From Rhytidiadelphus loreus (taxonomy: Eukaryota; Streptophyta; Bryopsida; Hypnales; Hylocomiaceae), in contig OX344765.1 in the NCBI GenBank assembly GCA_947034895.1, positions 19,907,001-19,971,000 of the forward strand: a stretch of DNA of 64,000 nt. The letters run 5' to 3'. Position 1 is the first letter of the stretch. Each line of letters begins with the position of its first letter. The notes beneath the pieces were generated by a model. The model was given only the letters and a program-made list of their open reading frames with translations. It had not been told where the DNA came from and ran no database searches. This document shows positions 45,535 to 58,873 of the stretch, one piece after another. The position numbers and the translations under genes are program-made.

Positions 45535-48058
45535 AAGAATACAAAAGAAAACACAGGATCCTTCTAGTATATTTCTTCACCTCTTTCACTTCATAGTGCT
45601 TTTGCCTTTTGGTAGTGCGGGTGTAGTGTCTACAATTTCCTTTTACTTTCAAGTGTTGTGTAGAGTAGGCACATTCATTTTTTGTTTTTCATTGAGCGGA
45701 CGCATCAATAACCTTCATATTTTCACTTTGAAGGTGTTTTCTTGCTTGTATAATTTTTATTTTTGGGCTTCAAATTTATTTTGAGATATGAAATATGTAT
45801 AGTATTGATTTTCAAAAATCAATACATGTTTGATTGATTTGAATTTTTTATCACACAAATTAGATAAGTAGATGTATTTTTTTTAACAAGTTTTATTGAA
45901 TTTATTAGGCACCAGATGCAAAAGTTATGGCTTCTCAAAACTCACTACAATCAAAAAACGTACAGTCAAAACATGTAGGAGTTCCATTAGGGGTTACAAT
46001 TTCTCAAAATTTTCCTCTAGGTGAAGTTGTCCATTGGACTTTAGTTTGTAAAGTTGTCTAGAAGACGTCTCCGCTTGGTGTTTAGACTACAACCGGCCAA
46101 GATTTCTTCTTTTAATAGTTTCATTTCTTTTCGTCTTCTTTAACATCCCACCAAATGCCTAAAATAACCATGTCTTGGCCAGAACCTATTGATCAACAGG
46201 AGCACTTCTCCACTACAGTGTAAAGCAATCCTTGGAGATGTTCTACTCATATAACAAGAAAAATGGAGCAATTCTACATATATTGTCACTTTATTAAACA
46301 CAAATGATGGAAAGAAGGTCATAATGACTTACCAATTTTTTGAGTTGTATAGAGGTGTTTGTTGTAAAGGTGATCCTACATTAGGTTTTGTAAAAAACAT
46401 TGCATGAAAAGATAAACCATTTATACAATATAGGATTTAAAAACATTATACACTTGATTTATACAAGCTTGTGTTGATCATTGCATATGGGAATAAGCTT
46501 AGTGACCTTACAACATATAGAGGTGACCTTCATTCCTCAATAGTGGCATCCGTTTCCTTTGACTTGCACACCTTTCTTTAAAAATACACTTATTCATTAT
46601 GGTGTATATAAGAATGATGAGTGGATTTAGAAATGGAAGTGTTTTCCAAACAACAAAATGTTAAATTATCTTTAGGCATTAATACTAAAAAATGTTAAAA
46701 ACAAGAGAACAAGTTCCTAAAATATGATAATGGGATTGATTGAAGAACCTTTGAGTCTCATAAAAATGGCAAATCAATCATTTAAGAATCATATTTGTTA
46801 ATTCACATCTCTAAAGTAATTATTCAATATGTACAACATGAATATCAAGCATTCTTGAGACTTGTTATTTGAAAATTTTATTATTATTATTAAAAATCAT
46901 TTAAGAAAAATAAACTTCAGTGCGTTTAGAATATGGACATCTATTGAACACTACTAGAAACAATAGATTCAATCAACAGAGCATGTATGTTAATTCAATA
47001 GATTCATAAATTGACTTTCTTAATCGAACAAAGTAACAAGAGATAGATTAGCAAAGAACTTGTACATGAATTGCATCCCTTTCTTCAATTGTTGACATGA
47101 TAGCTAATGTGTCTCATTCCATCTGTAAGGACCTTTGTCAATTGAACAGGATGGTGATATAGAGGTAAATGAAAAAGAAATTTGGATGATTTAGTGCATG
47201 ATTATTATGATAAGATAGGAAAAGCATATGTAAGCATATTCCACATGATAGGCTTTGGAAATCTAGATCTACAACATAACTCTCTTATCTTCTTTCACTA
47301 TCTAATAGATTACAAAACAAAAGTTTGAAGTGTTTTCTTGATGTTCTAGCAAAGTATTGTAGATTTTGGCTTGATGGTTCAATAAGGTTTGAAGATTTTT
47401 GGAGTTCTTGTTCTCTTACTCTCTACTTCTTCCTTGTTTTGTTTTTGTTTCAATGTTTTGAATAAATTAATTTTGACGCTTTTTACTCAATTTTTCAACA
47501 AAGTTTTGGGATTGTTCACACAATGTCTTACTATGGTTTTGTTGATAGATCTTTTCTCTCATGTTAGTGTCAACTTTCCTTTCCTATGATGACATACTAG
47601 AGGTCTGTCACTTGTGGTTCAATGCTACAACTCAATTTCGTAATAATTGTCTTGGTATTTTAGCACAATTTTATAGACTGGGTTGGTAGATTGTCACTAC
47701 CAACTTTCTTGTTTTTCTTTCTCCATCTCACTTTCCCTTTAATTTACTCTAATTTTTTTAGATTTGACCCAATATTTTAGTAGAATTTTGTGGATTTTGT
47801 TAGTTTTGCTAGAACCTTTCATTTCTTCTCTATAATTTCACATTTATTTTGCGTAACATGTGCATAATGCAAGGACAACACAATATATAGATATTAATCT
47901 CTTGATAATTATATCCATAAAATGTTGTGTATAATGAATTATATATGCAATTGTTGACAAATTTCATTTTTATATCAATTTTGAATATACACCTTGAAAA
48001 TTTGCATTATATAGATCTATTGCAATCTATCAATTATTCCACCTTCTCCAATACATTG
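45535..48058. other. AT-rich intergenic segment, nothing recognised
   Basis: The words GGCCAAGA next to TTTAGACTACA near 46090 echo 45115-45130 and, inverted, 46170-46220. This suggests a decayed repeat family. No gene is supported. Confidence 0.4.
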
Positions 48059-48060
48059 TA

Positions 48061-48641
48061 CAATAAGGTATCAATCAAAATGGCATTTTTGCATTCCCAA
48101 AGAAAGAACTTTCACTGTTGCCAACTTTCATATCTTATTAAGGGTTGAAAATTGTTCTTTGACCATGAAATTTTTGGCACAACATCACCGTTATATTAAT
48201 AACATGTGTGCTAAATTTGAAGGCTAGAAGATTTATACAAAAAAAGATATTTGAAATCTACCAACCTATGTAGATATGAGAAAATTTTAATTGCTACCGA
48301 CTTTGACACCCTCCCAAGGATTGAATAAAAAATTCCCATGAAAATTTTGGCATGAGACTATTTCTATGTAGATTATATGTGTGAAAAATTCATTCCCAAA
48401 AGATCCATACAAAAATAGTTATTCAAAATCTACCAATATGTGTTGTTGTGAGAAACAATTGGGGAAACCATTTCACTACTACCAACTTTGACACCCTCCT
48501 GAGAGCTGAAAAATAGTGACTTTAACATGAAATTTTTGCTACAAGATTACTTCCATGTTAATAACATGTGCACTAAATTCAAGGCCAAAAGATGAATACA
48601 AAAAAAGATAATCAAAATCTACCAACATGTGTAACTATGAG
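48061..48641 (+). repeat. Left terminal inverted repeat of the Tc1-like element
   Basis: Pairs with 50566-51157. Subrepeat boundaries lie near 48140, 48318 and 48503, each followed by a GAATTGAAAA- or GCTGAAAAA-like start. Confidence 0.8.
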
Positions 48642-49255
48642 AAATAATTTTAAAGACATCTTGAAAATGTTGCAATATCTTTGACATCTCATGTTTTTGC
48701 ACTAAAATTATCCATTTGACGCAATTTGTAAACACAAATGCTTCTAAGAAAATTAGTAACAAATAAATCTAATAGTGTGTAGTTGTTGCATTTAGAAGAA
48801 TCCACTAACCTATAAACTATGTATGAAGAAGCCATTATAAAAATCTATGGCATTGAGAAGGTTGTTTTAGAAATGTTTAAATTCCGGCTACAGTGCAATT
48901 ATAGGGAATTTAAAATTTTAATTAATTTTCTTTTTGAAAAAAAAATTCAAATTGCTAATTTGTCGTGGCGCTATTGTGGCACTAGTAGTTCCACAATGGA
49001 TTCCAAATTTAAAAAATTAATTAATTTTTTAATCACGTTTTTCTATTTTTGCACTATTTCCACCCCAAACTAACGACCCACTTTAGGTCCCAAATTTTTC
49101 CTAGTATTTTTCCTATGAATATCAATGATTTCATTTTCAATTGAGTATTATAGTGAATGTGATTTGTGATGAATTGAAGGACTAGGTGAATGAGTGCTTG
49201 AAGGTTAGTTACTAAGATTTGAGGATTTAATTTGCATAATTGTAAAAGATAGTGG

Positions 49256-50160
49256 ATGATGACAATTTCAGATGAAATTTGTGCTCACATTATAGGTTTG
49301 AGCGAGGCAGGGACTTCAAGTGTTCACATTGCAACCATTGTTGGAATTTTTGCTAGAACAATTCAAAGGTTAGTAAAGAAATTCAGAAAAGATGGAACTT
49401 ACAAGAGCAAACCTTGTGGTGGAAGTCACGCTAAGAAGCTTGGTGATAGAGATGTTTGTACTATTGGGCAGTATTCAAAAATTCATCATCGCTCGTCGCT
49501 TTTAGAGATTACCAATGTATGTCCTATGCAAGTGAGTAGAAGTACTATTCGAAGAACTTTATATAGATGTGACATTTTCAATCGAATTGCAATCAAAAAA
49601 CTTTTCTTGACACCTCGTCACATTTGTCAGCAATTGACTGCTCATAACTACTATACATGGAGTGCAAAAGAGTAGGAGTGTATTGTTTGGATAGATGAAT
49701 CTACCTTTGAAATTGGAAAAAATTCTTGACAAATTCATGTTTAGAGAACTATATATGAGCGTTACTCATCAAGTTGTATAGTTCTTACTTTAAAAGTGGA
49801 TGAATTTCTTTGATGATTTGGGATGCATTTACTGAAGGGCAAAAGTTAGGACTTGTCTTTCTCCCTCAAAATCGATGTTGAGCTAAAGATTTTGTGGAAG
49901 TGGTCTACAATGGTGGATTGTTTCATTTTATGGGTAATGTTCCACAAGGATTGTTTATGGAAGATGGCGCACCTATCCATTGTAGAAAACTATGTGAAGA
50001 ATGGAGACAAACACACCTTCTAGAGGAGCTCAATTGGCCTGCAAATTTGTCAATCTCAATCTACTTGAGAAACTCTAGAAGATTCTAAAAGATGTTGTGC
50101 AACATGGCAAGGCATGCCCTAAAAACTTAGATGAATTAAAGGTAGTTATCAAAAGAGAGT
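49256..50160 (+). pseudogene. Tc1-type transposase, decayed
   Basis: The first frame (139 codons to 49675) has an N-terminal paired-type helix-turn-helix region (GTSSVHIATIVGIFARTIQR and a second basic segment). After a TAG the frame continues with the first catalytic Asp in WIDEST. Several stops and a frameshift follow. MEDGAPIHCRK near 49960 gives the second Asp, LNWPAN follows, and in another frame LNLLEKL holds the Glu at a spacing near 34, then KILKDVV. This is the DDE pattern of Tc1 rather than the DDD of typical plant mariner-like elements. At least five stops and two frameshifts show it is dead. Confidence 0.85.
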
Positions 50161-50224
50161 GAGGTCAATAAGTGGTACAAAGCTTCTTCAACTATGTCAT
50201 TCTATGCCCTCTAGGTTACAAGTA

Positions 50225-50555
50225 CACTAAAAAGGATATTTAGTGTTGGATTACATTTAGTGTAATTACCACCCTACTTGACCCTACACTAAATGTCAAT
50301 TTTAGGACGATTAGTGTAGTGCTAAACTTCAATGCGCCGCCTTTGTAACACTAAATGTAAAATCTGAAATCTGAAATCTGACCCACTAAATCTGAAATCT
50401 AACACTAAATGTAAACCTCTTCATATTTCAGATTTACCATAGAGTACTTTTAGTGTTAGAAATTACATTTAGTGTTACTTACTTTAGTAGGATAAATGAT
50501 ATTTAGTGTCATGGTTCGCAAATAGTGTTGCCAACACTAAATATCCTTTTTAGTG
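50225..50555. mobile_element. 331-bp MITE with CACTA-like ends
   Basis: Perfect inverted repeats of 25 bp bound it, starting CACTAAAAAGGATATTTAGT. The interior holds many copies of ACACTAAAT in both orientations, like the subterminal repeats of CACTA elements. TA lies on both sides, whereas a CACTA element should give a 3-bp duplication (here GTA and TAG, not equal). Family is therefore open between CACTA-type and TA-targeting MITE. Confidence 0.85.
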
Positions 50556-50565
50556 TAGTGATTGA

Positions 50566-51157
50566 AGCTCATGGAGGACATACACATTAGTAGATTTTAA
50601 ATATCTTTTCTTACATTCATCTTCTGGCCTTGAAATTTAGCGCACATGTTATCAACATGGAGGTAATCTTGTAGAAAAAATTTCATGATAAAGTCACTAT
50701 TTTTCAGCCCTCAGTAGGGTGTCAAAGTTGGTAGTAGTGAAATGGTTTCTCCGATTGTTTCTCACAACAACACATGTTGGTAGATTTTGAATATCTATTT
50801 TTGTGTGGATCTTTTGGGATTGAATTTTTTCACACGTGTAATCTACATAGAAATGGTCTCATGCCAAAATTTTCATGGGCAAATTTTTTTTTTCAATCCT
50901 TGGGATAGTGTCAAAGTCGGCAGCAATAAAAATTTTCTCATGTCTACATATGTTGGTAAATTTCAAATATCTTTTTTTCTAAAAATCTTTTGGCCTTCAA
51001 ATTTGGCATACATATTATTAACATAAAGGTGATGTTGTGCCAAAAATTTCATGGTCAAAGAACAATTTTTCAACCCTTGGGAAGGTGTCAAAGTTGGCAA
51101 CAATAAAAGTTCTTTCTTTGGGAATGCAAAAACAACATTTTGATTGGTACCCTATTG
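50566..51157 (-). repeat. Right terminal inverted repeat of the Tc1-like element
   Basis: Inverted counterpart of 48061-48641, with the same three subrepeats in opposite order. Confidence 0.8.
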
Positions 51158-51159
51158 TA

Positions 51160-52487
51160 CATATGTATACAATGATCTACCACCATTTCAACTTGAACCT
51201 TATGTTGATTTTAAACTAGCATTTTAGAGCTGCAATTTTTCTTGTATTTTGTATTTTTCAACAAGCTTGTATTATTTAGGTTGGAAATTTGACATAAAAA
51301 TTTGTGTCCCATTTTCATCTCAATTTTTTAAGTTGTTTAACTATTGTTTTTGCTTTGTTGTATTATTTAGCATCATTTGAGCTTTCCTAATTAAGAATTT
51401 GGATATTTAATTTAGAACTTAAAACTTCATAGATTTAAGAATTTCTAGATTCTAGGGTTACATATATTTATAAATTCATAGATTCAAAGCTTCATGATTT
51501 TAGGAATTTATATAGAATTTAAATACATTATAGGTTTAGATTTCTTTATAAAATAGAAATCTCTATTTGAAGAATTTCCATTCAAATGTACAACACATTA
51601 CAGAAATTCTACAAGAAACACCATACTTTGCACATTATTTTCCATGTCAAATATTATAATATGACATGGTATGAACATAAGTGATAAGACTAATGTGGTG
51701 CATCTTTTTTTGTACTTTGAAATTCATAGTTTATTCATGTAATATTCAAATAAATAAATGAATGCTAAAAATACTTGAAATCTTTTTTAACGACCAAGCA
51801 AACAAAGTTAGATATTTTAATAATACGAATTAATAATACGAATCATGTTCAATCCTTATTCGGATGACGGGTAGTCAGTTGAAGGGAACTGAACCATGAT
51901 GGCCATCATGTGCGAACGACCGAACCATCGAGAGTGCGAACCGAAGACGCCAAGACTGGCACGGGGCCCTTTCTTTTTCTTTTTCTTCTAAAGACGTCTT
52001 TCGCTTCTCAGTTGGAAAGAAACTGCAGCTGCCTTCATCTTCTTCCTCTTGCCGTTTTGCTGGTGCATTCCATTTGTTGTCAGTTGTCGAAGCGTCCATC
52101 ATTGCCAACTCTGAGCTATCATCGCCGAAGCGCCTTCTGCAACGGCCGGGGTTTGTTAACATTCATCGTTCATTTCCCACCGCCGTCTCCATCAATTGCT
52201 ATTGAGACCAAACGAGTAGGAACATCACCTGTGTTGTCAATTTTCGGAGATCGAAGAAAGCATTGGAACGGGCCCGTGCGGCAGTTCACATTGGTTGTCG
52301 AGAGGTTTTGGTGGATCTTTGGAGAATTATTGAAGGAAATTTTGAGATTTTTCTGTTATTACAGCTTTTTCGAGTGGAGAGAAGGTTCAGTGCACATTTT
52401 CGAAGTCGGAGGCTTTGCTTTGTTGTATTTGTCTACGAAAGGTGGACGTAGTGTTTCTGTAGAGTACACTATTGTGCGATTGAAAGT
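51160..52487. other. Upstream region and leader of PRP39
   Basis: AT-rich to about 51840, then more balanced. The leader probably lies within about 51900-52487. No TATA box is convincing. A long open frame over 51910-52509 starts at GTG, not ATG, and is not called. Confidence 0.4.
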
Positions 52488-55400
52488 ATGGGAGATCAAG
52501 CAGCCATGACAGTGGCTGCACCAGCGGAAGGGGATGTGGCCATGACGGAAGCTGCTCCTGTATTGGAGATTGTGAAAGACGTGGCTGCTGAGCATGAGGG
52601 CGTCGGGTATGGCAATGGTAATGCTGTGCCTCGTTTGGACAGTCAAGTGCGGCCATCTGTTGAAGACGTGGTCGTTGAGGACTTGATTGTTGAAGACGTT
52701 GTTGGTAAGTGTGTACGTTTTCTTGCAGAAAATTACGCAGGATCCACCTTCTGTCGAGGCTGTAAGAAATTTGCGTGAGTTAATTGTATCAGAGACTGAA
52801 TCTGAAGGATTGAGTCTGTAACCTTAGGATTAGCAAAAACCATATGCCCCGATGTGTGAAGTGGCTAAGCTCATGTAATCATGAAAATGTTCATGCGAAT
52901 CGATGTCATGTTTGAAATCTCGGGCTTTGCTTAAACGGTCTGTTCATGTAAAGACCAAAAAGTTCTTGCGAATCAATATCTTGCTTATTTTCGGACTCCG
53001 CTTAAACAACCTCACTTGCAATTATGACTTTGGAAATTAATAGGAAATTAGGAGGCCTATACTTGATCACCAGAGCCACCGACTCTGCAACTGCCATTTC
53101 ATTTTTCGCTTACAGATTCTTTATGAGGATCTTAGGTCGATTTTTCGTTTCTTTATCAGCACCTACTATTCAATTAACAGCAAATGTTTTGTCGGAAAAA
53201 TCTACTTTTATCAGGGGATCCCTGAGAGGAAATGAACTACTTATTGACACTGCTTCTCTGCTTTCCACCATTCTTTATTACAGCTCCAACTAGCGAAGAG
53301 GAACGCCTATGGGGTTTGGTGAAGGATAATGCAGCAGACTTCAGTGCATGGACGGAACTTATCCAAGAAACAGAGAAGTCGGTGAGTCCCTTGGTAAATT
53401 CTTTGTTCTAAGTGCATTTGTCTTGTCTGTTTACATAGAATTGTTCTGAGGTAAATCACCTCTGAATGAGGAATTAACCTTCTCTATCAGTGACATTTCG
53501 GTTTAGAAGTTGAGAAAACGCATGGACTCGACTTGACTGCACAGAAACATTATACTTTGCTCAGGCGTAATGAATGATCATATCTTCGTTTCTTTGTCAT
53601 TTGATCCCATTTAGTTTAAAACATAGAGGCAGTCAGCTGCTTACAACTGCTCGGTCATCATTGTATTTTTTCGATGCTGTAATTTAAAATAAAATCTAGA
53701 CTTCTGCAGCTACCGAAGTTTCTGCATGTACTTTGTTTGTTCTTTGCAGGAAAATATCGGTAAGATTGAAAAAGCTTATGATGCGTTTCTTGGAGAATTT
53801 CCGCTCTGTTATGGTTACTGGAAAAAGTACACTGACCACGAAGCAAAGCTGGGATCTCCTGAGAAGATAGTGGACGTCTATGAGCGAGCTGTGAAAGCTG
53901 TGACGTATTCCGTGGACATCTGGATGCACTACAGCGCACATGCGATGGAGAAGTTCGACAATCCCGAGAGGACCAGAAGGTGTGTTGAATTTTCTTATTT
54001 TTACTCGAGTCTGGATGTATTAGTTTTTGTCTGGAAGAGAGACAATGGCCATCCTTGATTTGGATGTCTTGTCGATTTCATCTATTAGTACATGAATAAT
54101 TGATGTGTGTGTCTTTCTGACCTGTGTCTGGTCTTGCTGCAGCTTTTCATCCTGCCCTTAATTTGCTGTCTCTGCAAAGAGATGGTCTGATGTTGGCGGA
54201 GCCCTCAGTTTCCACTTCGTAGGATCTCGTAACTGAAACCGTACGCTTTTGTTATAAAATCAAATATATTAGGTTCTAAGCAGCAGTGTGGTTTGTTTTT
54301 TTGTCACTCCATTCTTCTTTTTGGTATCATCAAATAGACATAAGGCAAGTGTTTGTGCTTTCATGTCAATTCATGTTTACGCATCTCAACTTAACACTGG
54401 TTGAGGTACCGCGCGATGTGTGCGTGCTCTACTGAATTTTACGTCTAAATGCTGCTGTGGAAGATTACGGGTCCAGTTTGAGGGCAAAGAGAGGCACCCT
54501 GATCGCCGCTACATGGTCGGACATAGTGTGGTTTGGCAGGAAGGTAAATGCAGAGCATCTGAGCTTCTATTTGGAAGTCTGAAAAGCAAGTTACAATGAA
54601 AGTTCTTCCTTACAACTCTGTCCTTATCCTCCTCTGATGGAGATAAAGCAAAGTAAGTCATAGATTGAAAGGGGTTCGGGGTCTCTCCATACAGGTCCTT
54701 TCATGCTTTGTTGTTGCTATGGCTGACAGGATATTAGAGCGAGGAGTGTCTTTTGTGGGGACTGATTATCTTTCGCACCTCTTGTGGGACAAATTTATCG
54801 AGTTTGAATACTCACAATTGGAGTGGAGTCGCCTGGCACAGATCTACACTAGTATTCTTCAGATTCCCCTCCAGCATCTTGATCGATATAATACCAGGTC
54901 TGACATCCTGATAGACCTCAACTATTTAATCAGCAGGACCTCATACCCTCACGGGATGCTTTTGATGACTACTAATTACTAGCAAGGCTTTGCGGATGCT
55001 GTCAACTTCCATTGTGTATCTAGAAAGAAAACTTCTGTACTCCCGCTTGAAGTCTTGCATGGTCATAATATAACGATGATGTCACCCATTAATTGTTGGT
55101 CTCCAGGTTAATTGTGTTGAGTTATCTGATTGCTTGATCCTTTTGTCAAAATTTTGTAACAGTTTCAAGCAGATTGCACATAGTCGACCTTTGTCAGATT
55201 TGAGGACAGCTGAGGAGACTGCAGCCGCAGTCGCAGCTGAAGCAAAACCAGCTGAGTCCCAAGGAGATGTTCCTCTCCCTGATGTTGAAGTTTCTGCACC
55301 ATCTGAAGCCCCAGATGGGGCTGCTAACTCTGACAAAGAAGTGGAATCCGGTGATAGCAAGGAACTAGAAGAGTATCTGGCAGTAAGAGAGACCTATTAC

Positions 55401-58400
55401 AAGGCTGCGAAGGAGTGGGATTCAAAGATCAGAGATTTCGAGATAGCCATACGGAGACCCTATTTCCACGTCAAACCATTAGACGAGGCACAACTTGCAA
55501 ACTGGCATCGGTATTTGGATTTTATTGAAAAGGAAGGAAGTCTCGACAAGGTGAGAGTTTTTTGGATGTAATGTCCCACAAGAAAGCCTTACTTTGAAAT
55601 CGTTTAGTTGGTAGCTATCGTTTGTTTTGTGATTATTTGGAGGTTTGTAGCAATGTTTTCATTTGCTTAAACGGTGTGAATGTATTGTGCAGACTGTAAA
55701 ATTGTACGAAAGGTGTCTCATTGCATGTGCAAATTATCCCGATTATTGGATCCGCTTTGTTCTGCGCATGGACATCGAAGGAAAAACGGAGTTGGCTTTG
55801 AATGGCCTTCTGCGTGCAACAGACATTTTCGTAAAGGTTTGGAACTTTTGTATCCTAATTCCTTATGCATCTCCATTTGATGATTTTTATAGTATGAGGA
55901 ACTAAATGCTAAATGTTCTTGATGCTGATTTATGTACCTTTTGACTGATCTACATGGGGTTTTGTTTGTAAACAGCGGCGTCCCGAAATTCACCTTTTTG
56001 CAGCAAGGTTCAGAGAGCAGCATGGTGATGTGGATGGTGCTCGAGTTGCTTACGAAACCTTGAGAAACGAGTTGGTCCCTGGGCTCCTCGAAGTCTTTGT
56101 CAAACAAGCCAATTTTGAGCACCGTCAGGTATCAATCAATTGGCGTTTTTATGTACAGAAACTATAAGATAAAGAATCTCGATTAAGAGGTTGCACAGAG
56201 ATCACGATTACCATTCTTTGTGCCTTGTTGGCCTTCAGCACATTATTCATTTTCTTAAATTAGCTAATATTTGTATCTTGTAGTCGCTAAGTGATGCGGT
56301 TTTGCGCAGGGAAATGCAGAAGCTGCCTGTTCTGTCTTTGATGCTGCTCTTCAGTCTGAAAAACTAAAAGAGGATTGTCGAGCTCTAGCAGTAGTGTATA
56401 TTCAGTATTCCCGCTTCCTCGATCAGGTAAGTAATTTGCGAAATTGCAGAATTTTACTTTGCTTGCGTATTTGTGCGTCTAATGGGGAGCTTGGGCAGGG
56501 TCTCTTTCACATTTTTTCAGCAGTTCTGTGTCCTGACGAGCTAGTTAAGTGGTCTGCCTTGCAGGTTTTGAAGAGTGAGGGCAAGGTTCGGGAAGTATTT
56601 TCGACAGCTTTGGACCATTTGCCAACCTCTAAAGTTTTGTGGGAGGTATTGGTTGTCATCGTGGAGACTGAACAATTTTACTTTGAAGCTTATCATTTAT
56701 TTATCTCGAAGTGATAGTCATTTTATCAACGTGATTTATCTTTCCGTGTGGCTGGCGTTTTAATAGAGCCTCTGGGTTGCTTGATTTTGGGCTCGTGGTT
56801 TGATTTCTGTCTTGTAGTGAGATATCTTTTTAATTTGATGGAAGCCTCCTTCAACATTCACATGTCACTACCTCGGTAGCAGACTCAACCGTCCCTAATA
56901 ATATGAGTTGGCTAAGTATTTGTTTGATTGAATACGAATATAATTCCAGAGCATTTTTTCATAGGAAGCTAAGGGACAAACAGGTTGAATTGAAATAGGT
57001 TTGATTTCCCTGAACTAATGGGCAGCCACCGGAGTGGAATGATGACTGAATAAGTTGTATCTATCTTTTAACGTGTCTGTAGTAACGTATATGGAAGGAA
57101 TAACTGAACCGACCAATATGGAATGTCGCCAGGCAGCTATATATTTTGAGGCAACACATACTGGACCAGATCATGTTAAGCGTGTTGACGCTCTGGTAGA
57201 GCAAGCCTCGACCCCACTTAGGCCCGATGGTTCTCCCGGTTTACTTTTTGCTGAGCGTGAAGAAATTTCCTGCGTTCATCTTGAGGTAGGATTGTTAATC
57301 TGTTATTTTGGCTCTTGTGCATGAATGCATGTACAGTTAGTATTATTCCGCATGAACATTGAAGAACTTTTCAACTAACAATGAGAAAGAGTATTACTCC
57401 GCATGAACATTGAAGAACTTTTCAACTAACAATGAGAAAGAGTATTACTCCGCATGAACATATCTTCTGAAGGAGGTATCTTGGTGATTTTGTACATGAG
57501 TAGTTTTTGGTTGCGAAGACTTTCTCTCATGATCCTGTATAGTACGGCGCCTTTGTGAATGTTTAGTTCAGAGTTGCCCTATCCTTGGATCGAAGGTCAC
57601 GTGCCTGAAAATTAGAACGTAGGCAAATTGAAGATGTTATCTTTTGAAACCAGTTGTGAATCTGAGGCGATTCACTCAGCTGGCGGTCTTTTTTGATAAT
57701 TTTCTTTTAGATTTTGATCTGCAAATCAGTCTCCCGTGGGTTCGCTGGGAGTCCAGCTAGGTGACTGGTGAGTTCTCCCTCTTGCAGAAAGAGGGAGTTC
57801 TGCACCATATACCGTTTGTTTTCATAGCTTGCATGGAGATTATATATTCTACGACGTTCTTTTATGTGCCTGCTAAGGCGAAACTGGAATTTTCTTGGCA
57901 ATTTTTATTTTGAGTCTGAATCTGCGTCTTACACTGACCTTGTTTCCGGGAAATTTCGCAGTTTGTCGATCTTCTTGGAGATTTCGAGGCAATCAGGAAA
58001 GCTGAGGCTCGACATAGGCATCTCTTCCCATCGCGGAAGAGTACTCTGGATTCTAAGAAGAGACCATCTGCGGATGTTGCTGGTCAAGATCGTGCCAAAA
58101 TTCTTAAGCCGTATGTGGTTACCACTGTGACACCTGCTTCAGTGATAAGTAACGGGCAGGTGCAATGGGCTACTGCGTATGCTCCAACAACTGGCTATGT
58201 GCAGCCACAATCCCAAGGATGGCAGCAAGCAGCTCAACAACCAACTCCACAAGTGCAGCCCCAGCAATGGACTCAAAGTTATGCAACCTACGGCGGTTAT
58301 ACATATGCTCCACAACCACAAGCATCTGTTCCTCAACAACAGACCGTATACGCTGGCTATGCTCCAGCATATGCACCTCAGGTGAAGTGCAGTCCTGCCT

Positions 58401-58873
58401 TTGGAGTTTCTACTCAGATGCCTTGAATTTGTTTATGCAGACATTGCGATAATCATCGAACAATGGTTTGCACGAGCCTACCTAGTAAATAATTGATGGA
58501 ATTGATCGGGTGGAGCTCAGGTCTGGAAAGTAGTAACGATGGTTTGGGGCATGATTTCTCGCATTTTGCAAGTGTACTTGCATATGTGTGCGTTTTCTCT
58601 TCGCGCATTGGTGGATTGGTGGATGGGAGGGTCTCGAACTGGGACGAAACGTTCCTCCAGCATCCGCATATTTCTACAGTACGTCCTCTTTGTCTGTATT
58701 CCTTTTACGTATTTGCTAATGATTGGTTGTATTTGTTGCAGGAGGTAATCCAAACATACACAACAGTGCAGCCAGCAGCTAGTTACGTTCAGGAAGCTGT
58801 GTACCGTGCACCTGTTCCTTCACCAACAGCCCAGCCAGCCGGTACCACCGTTTACTATGGGAGCTACTATTGA
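52488..58873 (+). CDS. PRP39: Pre-mRNA-processing factor 39
   Basis: PRP39 is a U1 snRNP-associated factor that helps 5' splice-site recognition in the nucleus. Exons: 52488-52704, 53284-53381, 53750-53979, 54730-54897, 55163-55550, 55693-55836, 55976-56128, 56310-56426, 56565-56645, 57133-57285, 57962-58381 and 58742-58873. Phases agree throughout and give 766 residues. Residues 1-72 are acidic and low complexity. From about 105 to 600 are HAT (half-a-TPR) helical repeats, with [18 protein letters not shown] near 112, [10 protein letters not shown] near 220, [11 protein letters not shown] near 340, [18 protein letters not shown] near 369 and [10 protein letters not shown] near 425. The C-terminal 130 residues are rich in Gln, Tyr and Pro ([11 protein letters not shown]) as in plant homologues. 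Acidic residues at 249-300 form a linker. Start: first ATG of the exon 1 frame. All introns are GT-AG. Confidence 0.96.
57339..57461. repeat. 51-bp tandem repeat in PRP39 intron 10
   Basis: Units start at 57339, 57390 and 57441 (partial) with AGTATTACTCCGCATGAACA. The first unit differs at one base. It does not affect the splice sites at 57286 and 57961. Confidence 0.95.

Larger units (their letters stand above)
48061..51157 (+). mobile_element. Tc1-like transposon with long repeat-structured ends
   Basis: A 3.1-kb unit flanked by TA on both sides (48059-48060 and 51158-51159). Its termini are CAATAAGGTATCAATCAAAA and, inverted, CAATAGGGTACCAATCAAAA. The inverted arms run about 48061-48641 and 50566-51157 (nearly 600 bp). 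Each arm consists of about three tandem subrepeats of roughly 180 bp, marked by GACTTTGACACCCT-like words and ATCTACCAACATGTGT. Between them lies a broken Tc1-type transposase at 49256-50160. A 331-bp MITE (50225-50555) sits at the inner edge of the right arm. Confidence 0.85.

Noticed and set aside
51910..52509. 199-codon frame overlapping the PRP39 start
   Set aside because: It begins with GTG, lies in the leader, shows no conserved composition and overlaps the true start in another frame.
53024..53293. 89-codon frame in PRP39 intron 1
   Set aside because: It runs into the intron acceptor and out of frame with exon 2, so it is intronic.
57055..57132. Upstream extension of PRP39 exon 10 using the AG at 57081-57082
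   Set aside because: That acceptor gives the wrong phase after exon 9. The AG at 57131-57132 keeps phase 0 and gives the expected WE-AAIYFE junction.
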